Source: Anaerolineae bacterium (lineage in GTDB: Bacteria > Chloroflexota > Anaerolineae > Aggregatilineales > Phototrophicaceae). Taken from it: a stretch of DNA of 21,201 bases. The notes under the pieces are model-generated. The model made no database searches. It worked only from the letters and a program-made list of their open reading frames with translations, and was not told the DNA's origin. The stretch covers positions 1 through 21,201 of the forward strand of contig JADLHH010000425.1 in the NCBI GenBank assembly GCA_020848855.1. The letters are read 5' to 3'. Position numbers and translations under genes: made by a program. Numbering within the stretch: position 1 is the first letter of the stretch; every line of letters begins with the position of its first letter. Below, one piece after another: positions 6,998 to 14,813 of the stretch.

Positions 6998-9169
6998 TTA
7001 GCGCGACCGTGGCGCGGTGAGATCATCAAGAATCCGCCCCAGCAGATGTACGATTTCGCCGGCACGAAAGCCGATTGCATTGTGGATGCAAATTGACCGC
7101 CCGATCACAACCTCGGAATCAGTCGGTCGGTCACTGGCGGCGAGGAGAATCACGGGGATGTCACGAAGCTGCGAATCCTCCAGAATGATATCCACCATCT
7201 GAAAGCCGTTCAGATCGGGCATGACGATGTCCAGAAGCACGAGGTCGGGGAGCGTCGCTCGCATCGTTTCCAAGCCCTCGCGAGCGTTGTAGGCTTTGAT
7301 AATGTCATATTCGCGGTGGCTGGTCTCCAGAAAGCGCTCGATGAGCTGGGTGAAACCGATATCGTCATCGACCACCAGAATCCGGCGCGGGCTGCCGTAG
7401 GCATCCAGCTTTTCGAGGAGCTGCTCGCTTGTGATGGGCTTGGGGAGCAGCTCGAAAGGTGTCGTGTCCCGGCTATCATATGGCGCAATGACCAGAGGAC
7501 AATCGATTACCGGGACAGGAAGGGTATAGTCCATGTGGAGTACGCCTTCGGCAACTTCCGAGATGTTATTTCGGAGAATCGCACGCGGTTCCCAGGTTTT
7601 CACCGCCTCGTTTATATCCTGAATATCATCGAGCGCGATGATCTCGTATTGTTTCATATCGTGTGCTAGTCGTGCGGCAGTATAACGGTCGGCGTTGAGA
7701 AGCAGCAGGCGCGGGAGTCGGGAGAAAGCGCCATTGGGGGGTTTTGGCGGCGACAGCGCGAGCATAGGATGCCGAAGCGGGAGCGAAAAGAATACGGTCG
7801 TTCCGACCCCTTCGACACTCTCTACTCCGATTTGTCCGCCATGAGCGACAACGAAGCGTTTGCTGATTGCTAACCCCAGCCCAGCGCCGGGACGGCTGCG
7901 GCGTAGCGACGAATCGACCTGATAAAACTCCTCGAATAGGTGGGGCAGCTTATCCGCTGCTACACCAACACCTGTATCGATAATCTTGAAATCGACCGAT
8001 TCGCCGCTTTTGCGAACCCACAGCCGAATGCTGCCCTGTTCTGTGAACTTGTATGCATTGTTCAACAGATTGAGCAGCACCTGCCGGATGCGGGTTCGGT
8101 CGATATCCAGACTGGGAAGGTCGCCTTCTATTTCGACGACGAACTGAACGCCCTGCTTGTTGAAAAGATCGCCGGCAATCTCAGTGACTTCTTGCAGAAG
8201 CGGGGCAAGCGGCGTGGGTTCAAGATTGAGCGCAAAGGAGGCGATCTCGATGCGGGATAAGTCGAGAATGTCGTCAACTAGCTCGACCAAATGGCTTGTG
8301 TTTCGATAAACGTGCGAGATGTCGCGCCGCAGCTTCATCGGCCAAGCGATCTCACCGTAGACTTCCGGGTTCTTGTACATCACGGCAGCGAAACCAAGTA
8401 CAAGGTTGAGCGGTGTGCGCAGTTCGTGGCTGATATTGGCAGCAAATTGTTCTTTGACGCGGCGCGCTTCTTCGGCGGCTTTCCGTGCCCAGATGAGTTG
8501 CTGCTGTGTCCGCATTTGCAGCTCATGTGCCTGATTGAGCATTTTGACCGATTGGCTCAGTTGTGCCCGATGCTCCCTGATTTCGGTCAAAAGCTTGTGC
8601 GACCGTTCTCGCGCCTGCGATTCCCATTCCAGCGCTGTATAAACGGTCGAGGACGCAATCCACGCCGCCGCCGCGCCGAACAGTAGAATAATCGCGGACT
8701 GAGGTAGGGCATAGCTGCGCCCCAAGGTTATTTCCAGCCCATATGCCATGAGCGCAGTGGCGGCGGCTACCACGATTTCAGAGCGCCGCACGAGTACTGC
8801 CGAGACAAATGTCACCAGCAGTCCCAGATATGGCAGCCAGGTCTGGTCAATCAGGATCATTGCCGCTAGCAGCAGAATTAGCCACCCCGCGACCAGTAAG
8901 CGACGGCTCAGTGCGGGGCGTTCCCGCAGCATTCGGCGCACTATCAACGCGTGTATCAGCAGGAGTGTAAGCAGCGTAAAAACCCATTGGGGAAACGGTG
9001 AGAGTGGGATGCAGAGCCACGCTCCTATCGCGGCGGCGGCGATGACCAGCACCGCCAGCCGCGCAGCCAACTCCGTCCTCAGTGAGTCGAGATTGATGGT
9101 AATACCTGAATTTGTCACTTTGCCACCTGGGAAATCGCGCCTATCGACTTCACTCTCGAAGCGTATCAT
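6998..9169 (-). CDS. Hybrid sensor histidine kinase with two C-terminal receiver-type domains
   Basis: This 723-residue membrane kinase has about six hydrophobic helices between residues 33 and 175 (MASE-like, with no large extracellular sensor). A coiled-coil linker follows, then a HisKA domain with the phospho-acceptor H248 in FAANISHELRTPLN. The HATPase_c domain has an N-box LLNLLNNAYKFTE (366-378), G1 DTGVGV (398-403) and G2 GAGLGLAIS (428-436). Residues about 486-590 look like a receiver that lost its acidic pocket but ends in LLPKPIT. The last domain (596-720) keeps the DDD triad (601-603) and D647 in LLDIVMPD, but the usual Lys-Pro after the fourth strand is missing. The start overlaps the regulator gene stop (ATGA). 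Its signal is unknown; the adjacent sugar operon is a plausible target. Confidence 0.92.
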   Translation of the reverse strand: MIRFESEVDRRDFPGGKVTNSGITINLDSLRTELAARLAVLVIAAAAIGAWLCIPLSPFPQWVFTLLTLLLIHALIVRRMLRERPALSRRLLVAGWLILLLAAMILIDQTWLPYLGLLVTFVSAVLVRRSEIVVAAATALMAYGLEITLGRSYALPQSAIILLFGAAAAWIASSTVYTALEWESQARERSHKLLTEIREHRAQLSQSVKMLNQAHELQMRTQQQLIWARKAAEEARRVKEQFAANISHELRTPLNLVLGFAAVMYKNPEVYGEIAWPMKLRRDISHVYRNTSHLVELVDDILDLSRIEIASFALNLEPTPLAPLLQEVTEIAGDLFNKQGVQFVVEIEGDLPSLDIDRTRIRQVLLNLLNNAYKFTEQGSIRLWVRKSGESVDFKIIDTGVGVAADKLPHLFEEFYQVDSSLRRSRPGAGLGLAISKRFVVAHGGQIGVESVEGVGTTVFFSLPLRHPMLALSPPKPPNGAFSRLPRLLLLNADRYTAARLAHDMKQYEIIALDDIQDINEAVKTWEPRAILRNNISEVAEGVLHMDYTLPVPVIDCPLVIAPYDSRDTTPFELLPKPITSEQLLEKLDAYGSPRRILVVDDDIGFTQLIERFLETSHREYDIIKAYNAREGLETMRATLPDLVLLDIVMPDLNGFQMVDIILEDSQLRDIPVILLAASDRPTDSEVVIGRSICIHNAIGFRAGEIVHLLGRILDDLTAPRSR

Positions 9170-10410
9170 GGGGGGGTATAGCTATCTGAGAGTTCCAAAC
9201 GTCGCAGTGCATCGAGAAAAAGCTCACGGCTCAACGGCTTGGACAGGAACAGCGTTGCGCCGAGCGATTGTGCCAGTTCGGGATCGTTGAATACGGAGCA
9301 GACGATAATCGGGATGTTCGATGTTTTCGAACCATTGCGAAGGCGCTGCAAAAGCTCCCAGCCATCCATATCAGGCATCATGATGTCGAGCATAATGATG
9401 TCGGGCTGAAGCTCCTGAACCAGTCGCAAACCCTCACCCGGATCGGTGGCTGCCACAATTCGATAGGGCTTGTTCATCAAATAGCGGTCAAGAAGTTCGG
9501 CTAAGCTCTCGTTGTCGTCGATAACCAGTAGAAACCGCAGGTCGGTCGGCGTTGTGATGATGAGCCGTATCCCGTCAGAGGGGGCAGTATCATACCGATA
9601 GGACCAGCCTAACCGCTCGAAAAGCTGTAGCGCCAGTGCATCTGAATCAACCACTGCCCTGCTCAGAATCGCACCGTCGAGACAAATCGCCAGCTCGACG
9701 TATCGTGATCGTGGATTGTTGGCGATCCGAATTCGCACCGTTGCGGCATCGACACTTTGAACAATCTGACTCAAGACGCGCACGACAAGCTGCTGCGCCA
9801 TGACCTCGTTGGACCGCACGCTACATGGCGTGAACGGCAGTTCGACGATCAGATCGACGTGTCGTTGCTGAGCCATCTTCTGAACAGCGCGTTGGGCGTA
9901 GTGAACCACTGCCCCAAAATCGATAGTGGAAACATGCGGCATCAAGCGGTCGACTTCAGCGCGCAATGACATTGGTGGAGGTTCGGCATCGGTCGGCGTA
10001 TTCTGAGAGGCATTCAAGGTGTCCCACAACACGCTGGCGACGGTCTCTATCCCTTTTTGGAGATCGCGATATGCCTGGCGCTCTGAAACGCCCAGGCTGT
10101 GCGCTGCTTCCTGGATGGTCATGCCATCCACATAATGCAGGTAAACCAGTTTGAGATAACGTCCGGGTGTTGACGCCCGATCCGGGGACAGAGTCGGGGT
10201 TTCAAGCGCGCGCATGAGAAGCCGCCGAAGTGCCTGACTTGGCGGGATGCTGCTATCGGACAGGATAACCGTGGGATGCGCAACCAGAGCGTGTTCCTGA
10301 AGGAACGGTAAATCGTAGAGGTGTTCGAGAAGCTGCTTCACACTCTCGATATGTTTGCTGGAACGTGCTCCTGCCGATGAAGGCTGATCGTGCGCAGGCT
10401 CTTCTACCAT
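9166..10410 (-). CDS. Response regulator: HTH, degenerate ATPase-like region, C-terminal receiver
   Basis: With the ATG at 10410 the product is 414 residues. A sigma-region-4-like helix-turn-helix lies near residues 96-123 (MTIQEAAHSLGVSERQAYRDL). A middle region (about 158-291) has the alternating strand and helix pattern of GHKL/HATPase domains but lacks clear ATP-binding N and G boxes. The C-terminal receiver is intact: DD at 298-299, phospho-acceptor D342 in IIMLDIMMPDMDGW, S372 and K391 in LFLSKPL. HTH-first, receiver-last is the reverse of the usual order. The frame stays open upstream to GTG 10497, but the ATG has GAAGAG and GGAAAG before it, while the GTG has no ribosome binding site. 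It overlaps the kinase start by four bases, so it is a likely cognate partner. Confidence 0.85.
   Translation of the reverse strand: MVEEPAHDQPSSAGARSSKHIESVKQLLEHLYDLPFLQEHALVAHPTVILSDSSIPPSQALRRLLMRALETPTLSPDRASTPGRYLKLVYLHYVDGMTIQEAAHSLGVSERQAYRDLQKGIETVASVLWDTLNASQNTPTDAEPPPMSLRAEVDRLMPHVSTIDFGAVVHYAQRAVQKMAQQRHVDLIVELPFTPCSVRSNEVMAQQLVVRVLSQIVQSVDAATVRIRIANNPRSRYVELAICLDGAILSRAVVDSDALALQLFERLGWSYRYDTAPSDGIRLIITTPTDLRFLLVIDDNESLAELLDRYLMNKPYRIVAATDPGEGLRLVQELQPDIIMLDIMMPDMDGWELLQRLRNGSKTSNIPIIVCSVFNDPELAQSLGATLFLSKPLSRELFLDALRRLELSDSYTPP
9170..9176 (-). other. Seven-C homopolymer at the regulator/kinase gene junction
   Basis: On the coding strand the last sense codons of the regulator are ACC CCC CCA, giving seven consecutive C, directly followed by the ATGA overlap. 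One extra C, or a -1 slip on this tract, would bypass the regulator stop and join it in frame to the kinase methionine. Confidence 0.7.
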
Positions 10411-10803
10411 CTTTCCAAACTCTTCACTGGCGTCTAAGCGATGTGCTAGATGGTTAATTCTAACCCACACAGTGTAAAAACTCGAACTGCCCTCCACAGC
10501 TCGAGGATTTTCTGAACTATCCCAGGTGCTGTTTTGCGGGGATGGTCGATGGGCTTCTTTCGACTGCTCGTCGCGGTGGCAAGTACAGGTGGCGAGACGG
10601 AATTGACGCTAGCATAGCGCTATAGCGGCAGCACGCGAACTTGCTGCCGCATTAAGCCCGTCAGCCATCTCGGTTTGAAAAGACATTGCTCGCTGTCATG
10701 GTTGCCAGGCTGAAGCGAACGACAAGCGACTTCCGCGTTCAAGTCCAATTGGTGCTCATCTTCAGTCGGGACACCGTGCTGCGCTGGCATCACGAATTAT
10801 TGA
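10411..10803. other. Intergenic region between MmpL-like gene and two-component pair
   Basis: No convincing gene was found here. It should carry the promoter of the regulator/kinase pair. The best match on the minus strand is TAGAAT preceded 18 bp upstream by TTCGAG, close to 10450-10480; it is weak. A GC-rich hairpin lies at 10625-10650. The rest shows no recognisable element. Confidence 0.4.
10625..10650. terminator. GC-rich hairpin, possible terminator of the MmpL-like gene
   Basis: GCGGCAGCA at 10625-10633 pairs perfectly with TGCTGCCGC at 10642-10650 around an 8-base loop. It lies about 155 bp after the stop of the MmpL-like gene on the minus strand. No U-tract follows on either strand, so it is not a classical intrinsic terminator. 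Confidence 0.35.
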
Positions 10804-10818
10804 CTATTGACTATTGAC
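10798..10818. repeat. Three tandem copies of TATTGAC across the MmpL-like stop codon
   Basis: Three perfect 7-bp copies occupy 10798-10804, 10805-10811 and 10812-10818. On the coding strand they supply the last residues (VNSQ) and the TAG stop of the transporter gene. Adding or losing a copy would shift the frame at the extreme C-terminus. Confidence 0.85.
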
Positions 10819-13398
10819 GACGTAGACGTCGCCTGATGACTTCGGCGTACCTTCAACGCGGACATTGCCACTCGGCCACCACGCCCACTTTCCCAGCAGC
10901 AGTGTGATCGCTGGCACGAGCATTGTCCGCACAACCAACGTATCGATCAAAATGCCAACGGCTACTGAGAAGCCGAGCTGGGCGAGTGCGGCAACGTCGC
11001 CGAATATCATCGAGCCGAACGTGCCAGCGAGGATGATCCCCGCCGACGTAATGATCGGTCCCGTCGCCACGACCGCTTCGTGAATACCGTCGCGGATGCC
11101 TCGGTGTGCAACTTCTTCCTTGACGCGCCCCATCAGGAAGATGCTGTAATCGACTCCCAGCGCGACCAGAAAGACGAAGCAGAAGACCGGGATGACGAAG
11201 GACAAGCCGTTCTCCGCGCCGAAGAACGTGCGGAAGACGAAATCGGTGATCCCCATCGTGAAGGAGTAGCTCAGACTCACCGTAGCGATCAGGTAAAGCG
11301 GCGCGATGAAGCTGCGCAGCATCACCAGCAGGACGAGGAAGATGCCCAAGCTCACGACGCCGATGGTCAGCACGAGGTCGGAATTGAGCATGTCACGCAG
11401 GTCGGCGAGCATCGCGGGCTGTCCGGTGACGACCGCTTCGCCGCCGTTCTCATAGTTATCCAGCACAGCGCGGATGTCGAGCAGCGTATCCAGCGCCGCG
11501 CCGCTGTTGGGGTCGCCCGCCAGGATCACGGTCATGCGGTAGTTCTGCCGGTCTTTCGAGAGATACTGGTCGATCAACTGCGTGAATATGTCGCCTTCGG
11601 CGATGCCGGAGTCGGCGGGCATCAGGTTCGCCAGCTCGCCAATGTCGAAGTAGGGATCGTCAATGGACCCGAACCGGGTCGCCAGATTCTCGAAGGCAGG
11701 CGCAACGTCCGCTTGATGCTGAGCATAGCTCAGGACGTTCGTGAAGCTCTGCTTCAGTGTCAGCAGGTCAGGATCGTCGGCGATGCCGGGGAACTTGACC
11801 GCCAGATCGTCCAGGTACTGCTGCATCCCCGCGAAAATCGTGTTGATCGACTGCAAATCGGGCAGCTCTCCGGTCGTTCCCAACGAGAGGAAACTTCCCA
11901 TCAAACGCAGTTGGCTGTCGACACGCAGGAGTCCACTGTAATCCCCACTTTGCCCGACCGGGTTGTTCAGGCTCATCACATCCGCGACTCCGTCGAGCGC
12001 CAGCAGGTCGGACTCGAGCTGGACGATCTCGCTCGTCATCGTTACTGGGTCGCGGTTGGTGACCACCACCGTCAATGGCGCGAGGTTGCCGGGACCGAGC
12101 GTATCCTCGAGCACGCTGAAGCCTGCTTTGGCTTCGACATGATCGGGCAGGTCTTCGAGCGAACTGTAGCTGAGCGGCGCACTGAAGCCGTAAATGCCGA
12201 GCGGCAGCATGACCGCGATGATGATGATCATGATCAGCGCCGGGTGACGAGAGACCAGATTGGAGGTCGTGGCGTAGAACTTGCCCTTCGTGCGGTGCTT
12301 CGCCGTGCCGGGCCAGAACGCCCGGTTTCCAAGCGCCGACAGTGTCGCAGGGACGAAGGTCAAGCCCGCGACCAGCGAGATAATGATCCCGATTGCCAGC
12401 GTGGGACCGGAGGCATTGAACACGCCGAAGTGCGCGAAGACCATCGCCGTAAAACCGACGAAGATTGTCCCTGCGCTGCTGGCGACGGTCTCGCCCACGT
12501 TTCCGACGGTCGTGACGGTCGCTTCGGGGATTGGCAACTGCCCGGCGACTTCCTCACGGAATCGGCTGATCAGGAACAGACAGTAGTCCGTCCCCGCGCC
12601 GTAGATTACGACAACGAGCAGAATGTCGGCATAGCTGGAGACGGTCAGCACGTTCGCCGCCAGCACCCCAACGATCCCGCGCGTGATCAGGTACGACAGC
12701 GTGACGGCAGCGAGCGGAATGATCGGGCTGACCGGCGAACGGTAAATCAGCAGCAGCAGCAAAACCACCAGCGCGACTGTCACGATCAGCGTACGCTCGA
12801 CGGTGGTCAGCGCTGCATCCACGAACGCCGAAATCACCGCCTGGGATCCGGTGATGTAGGTCGAGATGCCGCCCGACTGGTGCTCGCCAATCCACAAGCG
12901 AATCGGATCGGCAACCGCCTGTTCGAAAATGATGTCGCCGTCCGCCAGATTCAGCGGGATCATGGCGACGTGGTTGCTGCTGTCAATGGTCATCCCGGCG
13001 ACTTCCGCCGCGCTCATGGGGCAGGTCACCCCGGTGATCCGCTCCGGCGCGTCGTCGCTGCTCAGCCACGCGCACAGCTCGGTGATGAACTCACCGGCGG
13101 TCGTCTGAGTTTGCTCGGTGAACGTGGGCGCGGCTTGATTGAGGACGCCCTCAGCGGCGGCCGTCGTGATGACGATCACCGCCCCGGTCGTGTCGGCAGA
13201 GTCGGGAAAGGCAGCTTTGTAAACATCCCCGGCGTGATTGAACGGGGCATCGGTGGGCAGCATTGCCGATAAATCGGCGGTCGTAACATCGGATAGATTC
13301 GGCGCGAGCAGCGTGATCAGTACCGCAGCGGCGATCCAGGCGGCAATTATGGGATAGCGCAGGCGAACAGACGCCGCGCCGATACGTCGGAAGAACAT
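10804..13398 (-). CDS. MmpL/RND-superfamily transporter
   Basis: This 864-residue inner-membrane exporter is built as two repeats, each with one helix, a large extracytoplasmic domain and a bundle of five or so helices. The conserved proton-relay motif appears twice: GTDYCLFLISRFREE (D271) and GVDYSIFLMGRVKEE (about D750). This matches MmpL proteins of actinobacteria and Chloroflexota, which export lipids, siderophores or drugs using the proton gradient. The substrate cannot be deduced. Two cysteines in the first extracytoplasmic domain (about residues 109 and 126) could form a disulfide. The ATG at 13398 has GAGG about 9 nt upstream. It is divergent from a TetR-family gene 338 bp away, the usual arrangement for a repressor controlling an efflux pump. 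Confidence 0.93.
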   Translation of the reverse strand: MFFRRIGAASVRLRYPIIAAWIAAAVLITLLAPNLSDVTTADLSAMLPTDAPFNHAGDVYKAAFPDSADTTGAVIVITTAAAEGVLNQAAPTFTEQTQTTAGEFITELCAWLSSDDAPERITGVTCPMSAAEVAGMTIDSSNHVAMIPLNLADGDIIFEQAVADPIRLWIGEHQSGGISTYITGSQAVISAFVDAALTTVERTLIVTVALVVLLLLLIYRSPVSPIIPLAAVTLSYLITRGIVGVLAANVLTVSSYADILLVVVIYGAGTDYCLFLISRFREEVAGQLPIPEATVTTVGNVGETVASSAGTIFVGFTAMVFAHFGVFNASGPTLAIGIIISLVAGLTFVPATLSALGNRAFWPGTAKHRTKGKFYATTSNLVSRHPALIMIIIIAVMLPLGIYGFSAPLSYSSLEDLPDHVEAKAGFSVLEDTLGPGNLAPLTVVVTNRDPVTMTSEIVQLESDLLALDGVADVMSLNNPVGQSGDYSGLLRVDSQLRLMGSFLSLGTTGELPDLQSINTIFAGMQQYLDDLAVKFPGIADDPDLLTLKQSFTNVLSYAQHQADVAPAFENLATRFGSIDDPYFDIGELANLMPADSGIAEGDIFTQLIDQYLSKDRQNYRMTVILAGDPNSGAALDTLLDIRAVLDNYENGGEAVVTGQPAMLADLRDMLNSDLVLTIGVVSLGIFLVLLVMLRSFIAPLYLIATVSLSYSFTMGITDFVFRTFFGAENGLSFVIPVFCFVFLVALGVDYSIFLMGRVKEEVAHRGIRDGIHEAVVATGPIITSAGIILAGTFGSMIFGDVAALAQLGFSVAVGILIDTLVVRTMLVPAITLLLGKWAWWPSGNVRVEGTPKSSGDVYVVNSQ

Positions 13399-13628
13399 AA
13401 ATACAGTCCTCAGGCATCAATGCGAACGGATTTTGGATTGGCTATTGGTTCAACAGGCGAAGCAGAACGGGTTACACGAGCAGGGCGGGTAAGCCGGACG
13501 ATCCACCGGAGGATCGAGTGCCCCCTCAGCGCGATCAATACAGTGTAGAAGTGAGGAATAACGATTGAGAACACGATCCATCTGAATGTCCGTAACACAG
13601 GATGACACGCCAGCACCACAGCGGGTTT

Positions 13629-13653
13629 GCTAATCGACAGCATGTCGATAAGC
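13629..13653. promoter_or_regulatory. Candidate TetR-type operator (25-bp inverted repeat)
   Basis: GCTAATCGACA (13629-13639), spacer GCA, then TGTCGATAAGC (13643-13653). Ten of eleven arm positions pair, and the inner seven are perfect. Length and symmetry suit a TetR dimer. It overlaps the -35 box and spacer of the regulator's predicted promoter, so the regulator probably represses itself, and perhaps the exporter. Confidence 0.65.
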
Positions 13654-13661
13654 TGTATTAT
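13634..13661 (+). promoter_or_regulatory. Predicted sigma-70-type promoter of the TetR gene
   Basis: TCGACA at 13634-13639 (5 of 6 to TTGACA) and TATTAT at 13656-13661, with a 16-bp spacer. The predicted transcript start near 13668 leaves a leader of about 70 bases before the chosen ATG. It also rules out the longer reading frame that begins at 13602. Confidence 0.5.
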
Positions 13662-13736
13662 AGGCAGAGGCGTGGAATATATATCGACAACTTCACGCTC
13701 TGTGTCGTTTATTCGACAAATATGGACAAGGTATCG

Positions 13737-14333
13737 ATGAACAACGCGACCCAAGACCCGCGCATCGTTCGCACATGCGCCTTACTGCGGAATGCCCTAA
13801 TAGAGCTGATCGCGGATAGGGGCTTCGCCAGCCTGACCATTCAGGACGTTACCCGGCAAGCCGGTTTACACCGGACGACGTTTTATCTGCATTACACCGG
13901 GTTGCACGAACTACTGGAAGACTGCACGAAAACGCTGTTCAGCGAAGTGCGCACTGAAATCTACAGAGTCTGGGATAAGCAGCAGGACTCGGCTGCGCTT
14001 GAGCCGGTCGTGGAGAACGTCCTGCATCATCTGGAAAGACACGAAGCATTCTACCGAACCCTGCTCGGTAAGCAGGGTGATCCTTTGTTTCGGGAGTTGT
14101 TCCAGGCGCTTCTCTCGGAACTGATCTTCGAGCCGATCACGCAGAATACGTCGCGGGAAGGCATCAGCTATCCACTTGAGATGACACTCCAGTTTTACAG
14201 CACCGGCTTCATCGGGATCGCGTCATGGTGGCTGGAAAAAGGAAGACCGATCTCAGCCGAACAAGCCGCACAGCAGATCATCAAAGACATTTTGCCTGCG
14301 TACCTGCGCTTGATGCGGAACGGATACCGCTAG
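13737..14333 (+). CDS. TetR/AcrR-family transcriptional regulator
   Basis: This 198-residue one-component repressor has an N-terminal DNA-binding domain. The helix-turn-helix lies near residues 33-54 (LTIQDVTRQAGLHRTTFYLHY), followed by the helix that typically opens with HELLED. The remaining 140 residues are helical and would form the ligand and dimer domain. GFIGIASWWLEKG, followed by an ILPAYLRL end, resembles the C-terminal domain of the TetR_C_7/8-like group. The ATG at 13737 is chosen because AAGG lies 5 nt before it. An ATG at 13722 has no ribosome binding site, and the frame upstream to 13602 overlaps the operator and promoter. It probably controls the divergent MmpL-like exporter and itself. 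Confidence 0.9.
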   Translation: MNNATQDPRIVRTCALLRNALIELIADRGFASLTIQDVTRQAGLHRTTFYLHYTGLHELLEDCTKTLFSEVRTEIYRVWDKQQDSAALEPVVENVLHHLERHEAFYRTLLGKQGDPLFRELFQALLSELIFEPITQNTSREGISYPLEMTLQFYSTGFIGIASWWLEKGRPISAEQAAQQIIKDILPAYLRLMRNGYR

Positions 14334-14813
14334 CCATGCCGTTCATCTGAGCGCTTGCCGCGCGACTTCACCCTCTACGCTTCTGGGAAGTGGTCAGGCG
14401 CTAATCGCTTGTCGGATTCGGCACCAGCTTGATGGTCGCGGCTCGCGCCTGAGCGGTGGTGATGGCGATGAGTCCTCAAGACGACAAAGACGACATTCCC
14501 GATGCGCTTCAATGCGCCTGCGCTCGAAATTGACGCTCTGCTTTGACGAGGCGAATCAGGGTGAATGCCGCACGACCATCGGGCTTGGCCCGTTGATCCG
14601 GCACTGGCAGGCGGCGCGGACTGTGCCATTACTACCAACAAGCCGCTCAATGGGACACACCCTATCTGTTTCGATCATATCCAGGCAACCCGGCTGGTTG
14701 CCAGACTCAGTGGCTTCGCGCTACAATGCGCGTCCAGGACTCCGTATACGGCGGTCTCCCAATCCCATTGACTTGAGAAGGCTGGCTTACCTGTGCGCTA
14801 AAGGTATTATGCT
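14334..14813. other. 480-bp gap between TetR and SPFH genes
   Basis: Short open frames exist on both strands (for example 14375-14650 minus and 14512-14823 plus), but none resembles a protein family or has a convincing ribosome binding site. The only support is for the promoter near its right end. The remainder could be degraded coding sequence; I recognise nothing specific in it. Confidence 0.5.
14698..14727 (+). promoter_or_regulatory. Predicted sigma-70-type promoter of the SPFH gene
   Basis: TTGCCA at 14698-14703 and TACAAT at 14722-14727, each 5 of 6 to consensus, with an 18-bp spacer. The -10 box is flanked by CGCGC (14717-14721) and GCGCG (14728-14732), a symmetric pair that could bind a regulator. 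A transcript from here would have a leader of about 80 bases before the ATG and could also include the large downstream gene. Confidence 0.55.

Larger units (their letters stand above)
13399..13736. promoter_or_regulatory. Divergent control region between MmpL-like and TetR genes
   Basis: This 338-bp segment contains the operator and promoter described separately, plus a second half-site group: TCGACA recurs at 13684-13689 and 13713-13718, the former facing TGTCG at 13703-13707. A 6-bp inverted repeat CGATCC/GGATCG lies at 13499-13516. I could not find a convincing promoter for the exporter; TTGAAC on the minus strand near 13450 is the best -35, without a good -10. Confidence 0.45.

Noticed and set aside
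11080..13272. Open frame of 730 codons on the plus strand opposite the MmpL-like gene
   Set aside because: The product is an unnatural run of Asp, Arg, Gln and His residues with no family resemblance. It is the antisense shadow of a clear membrane protein with conserved motifs.
13499..13516. Short inverted repeat CGATCC/GGATCG as a second operator
   Set aside because: Only six-base arms, and the sequence differs from the TCGACA-type site next to the regulator promoter.
13602..13736. N-terminal extension of the TetR regulator
   Set aside because: The extension has no TetR-family counterpart, contains the predicted promoter and operator, and a good Shine-Dalgarno sequence precedes the ATG at 13737.
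13410..13754. Hydrophobic minus-strand frame of 114 codons in the divergent control region
   Set aside because: It would overlap the TetR start, its promoter and the operator; it has no family resemblance and no convincing start signal.
14375..14650. Minus-strand frame of 91 codons between the TetR and SPFH genes
   Set aside because: Low-complexity composition, no ribosome binding site and no recognisable domain.
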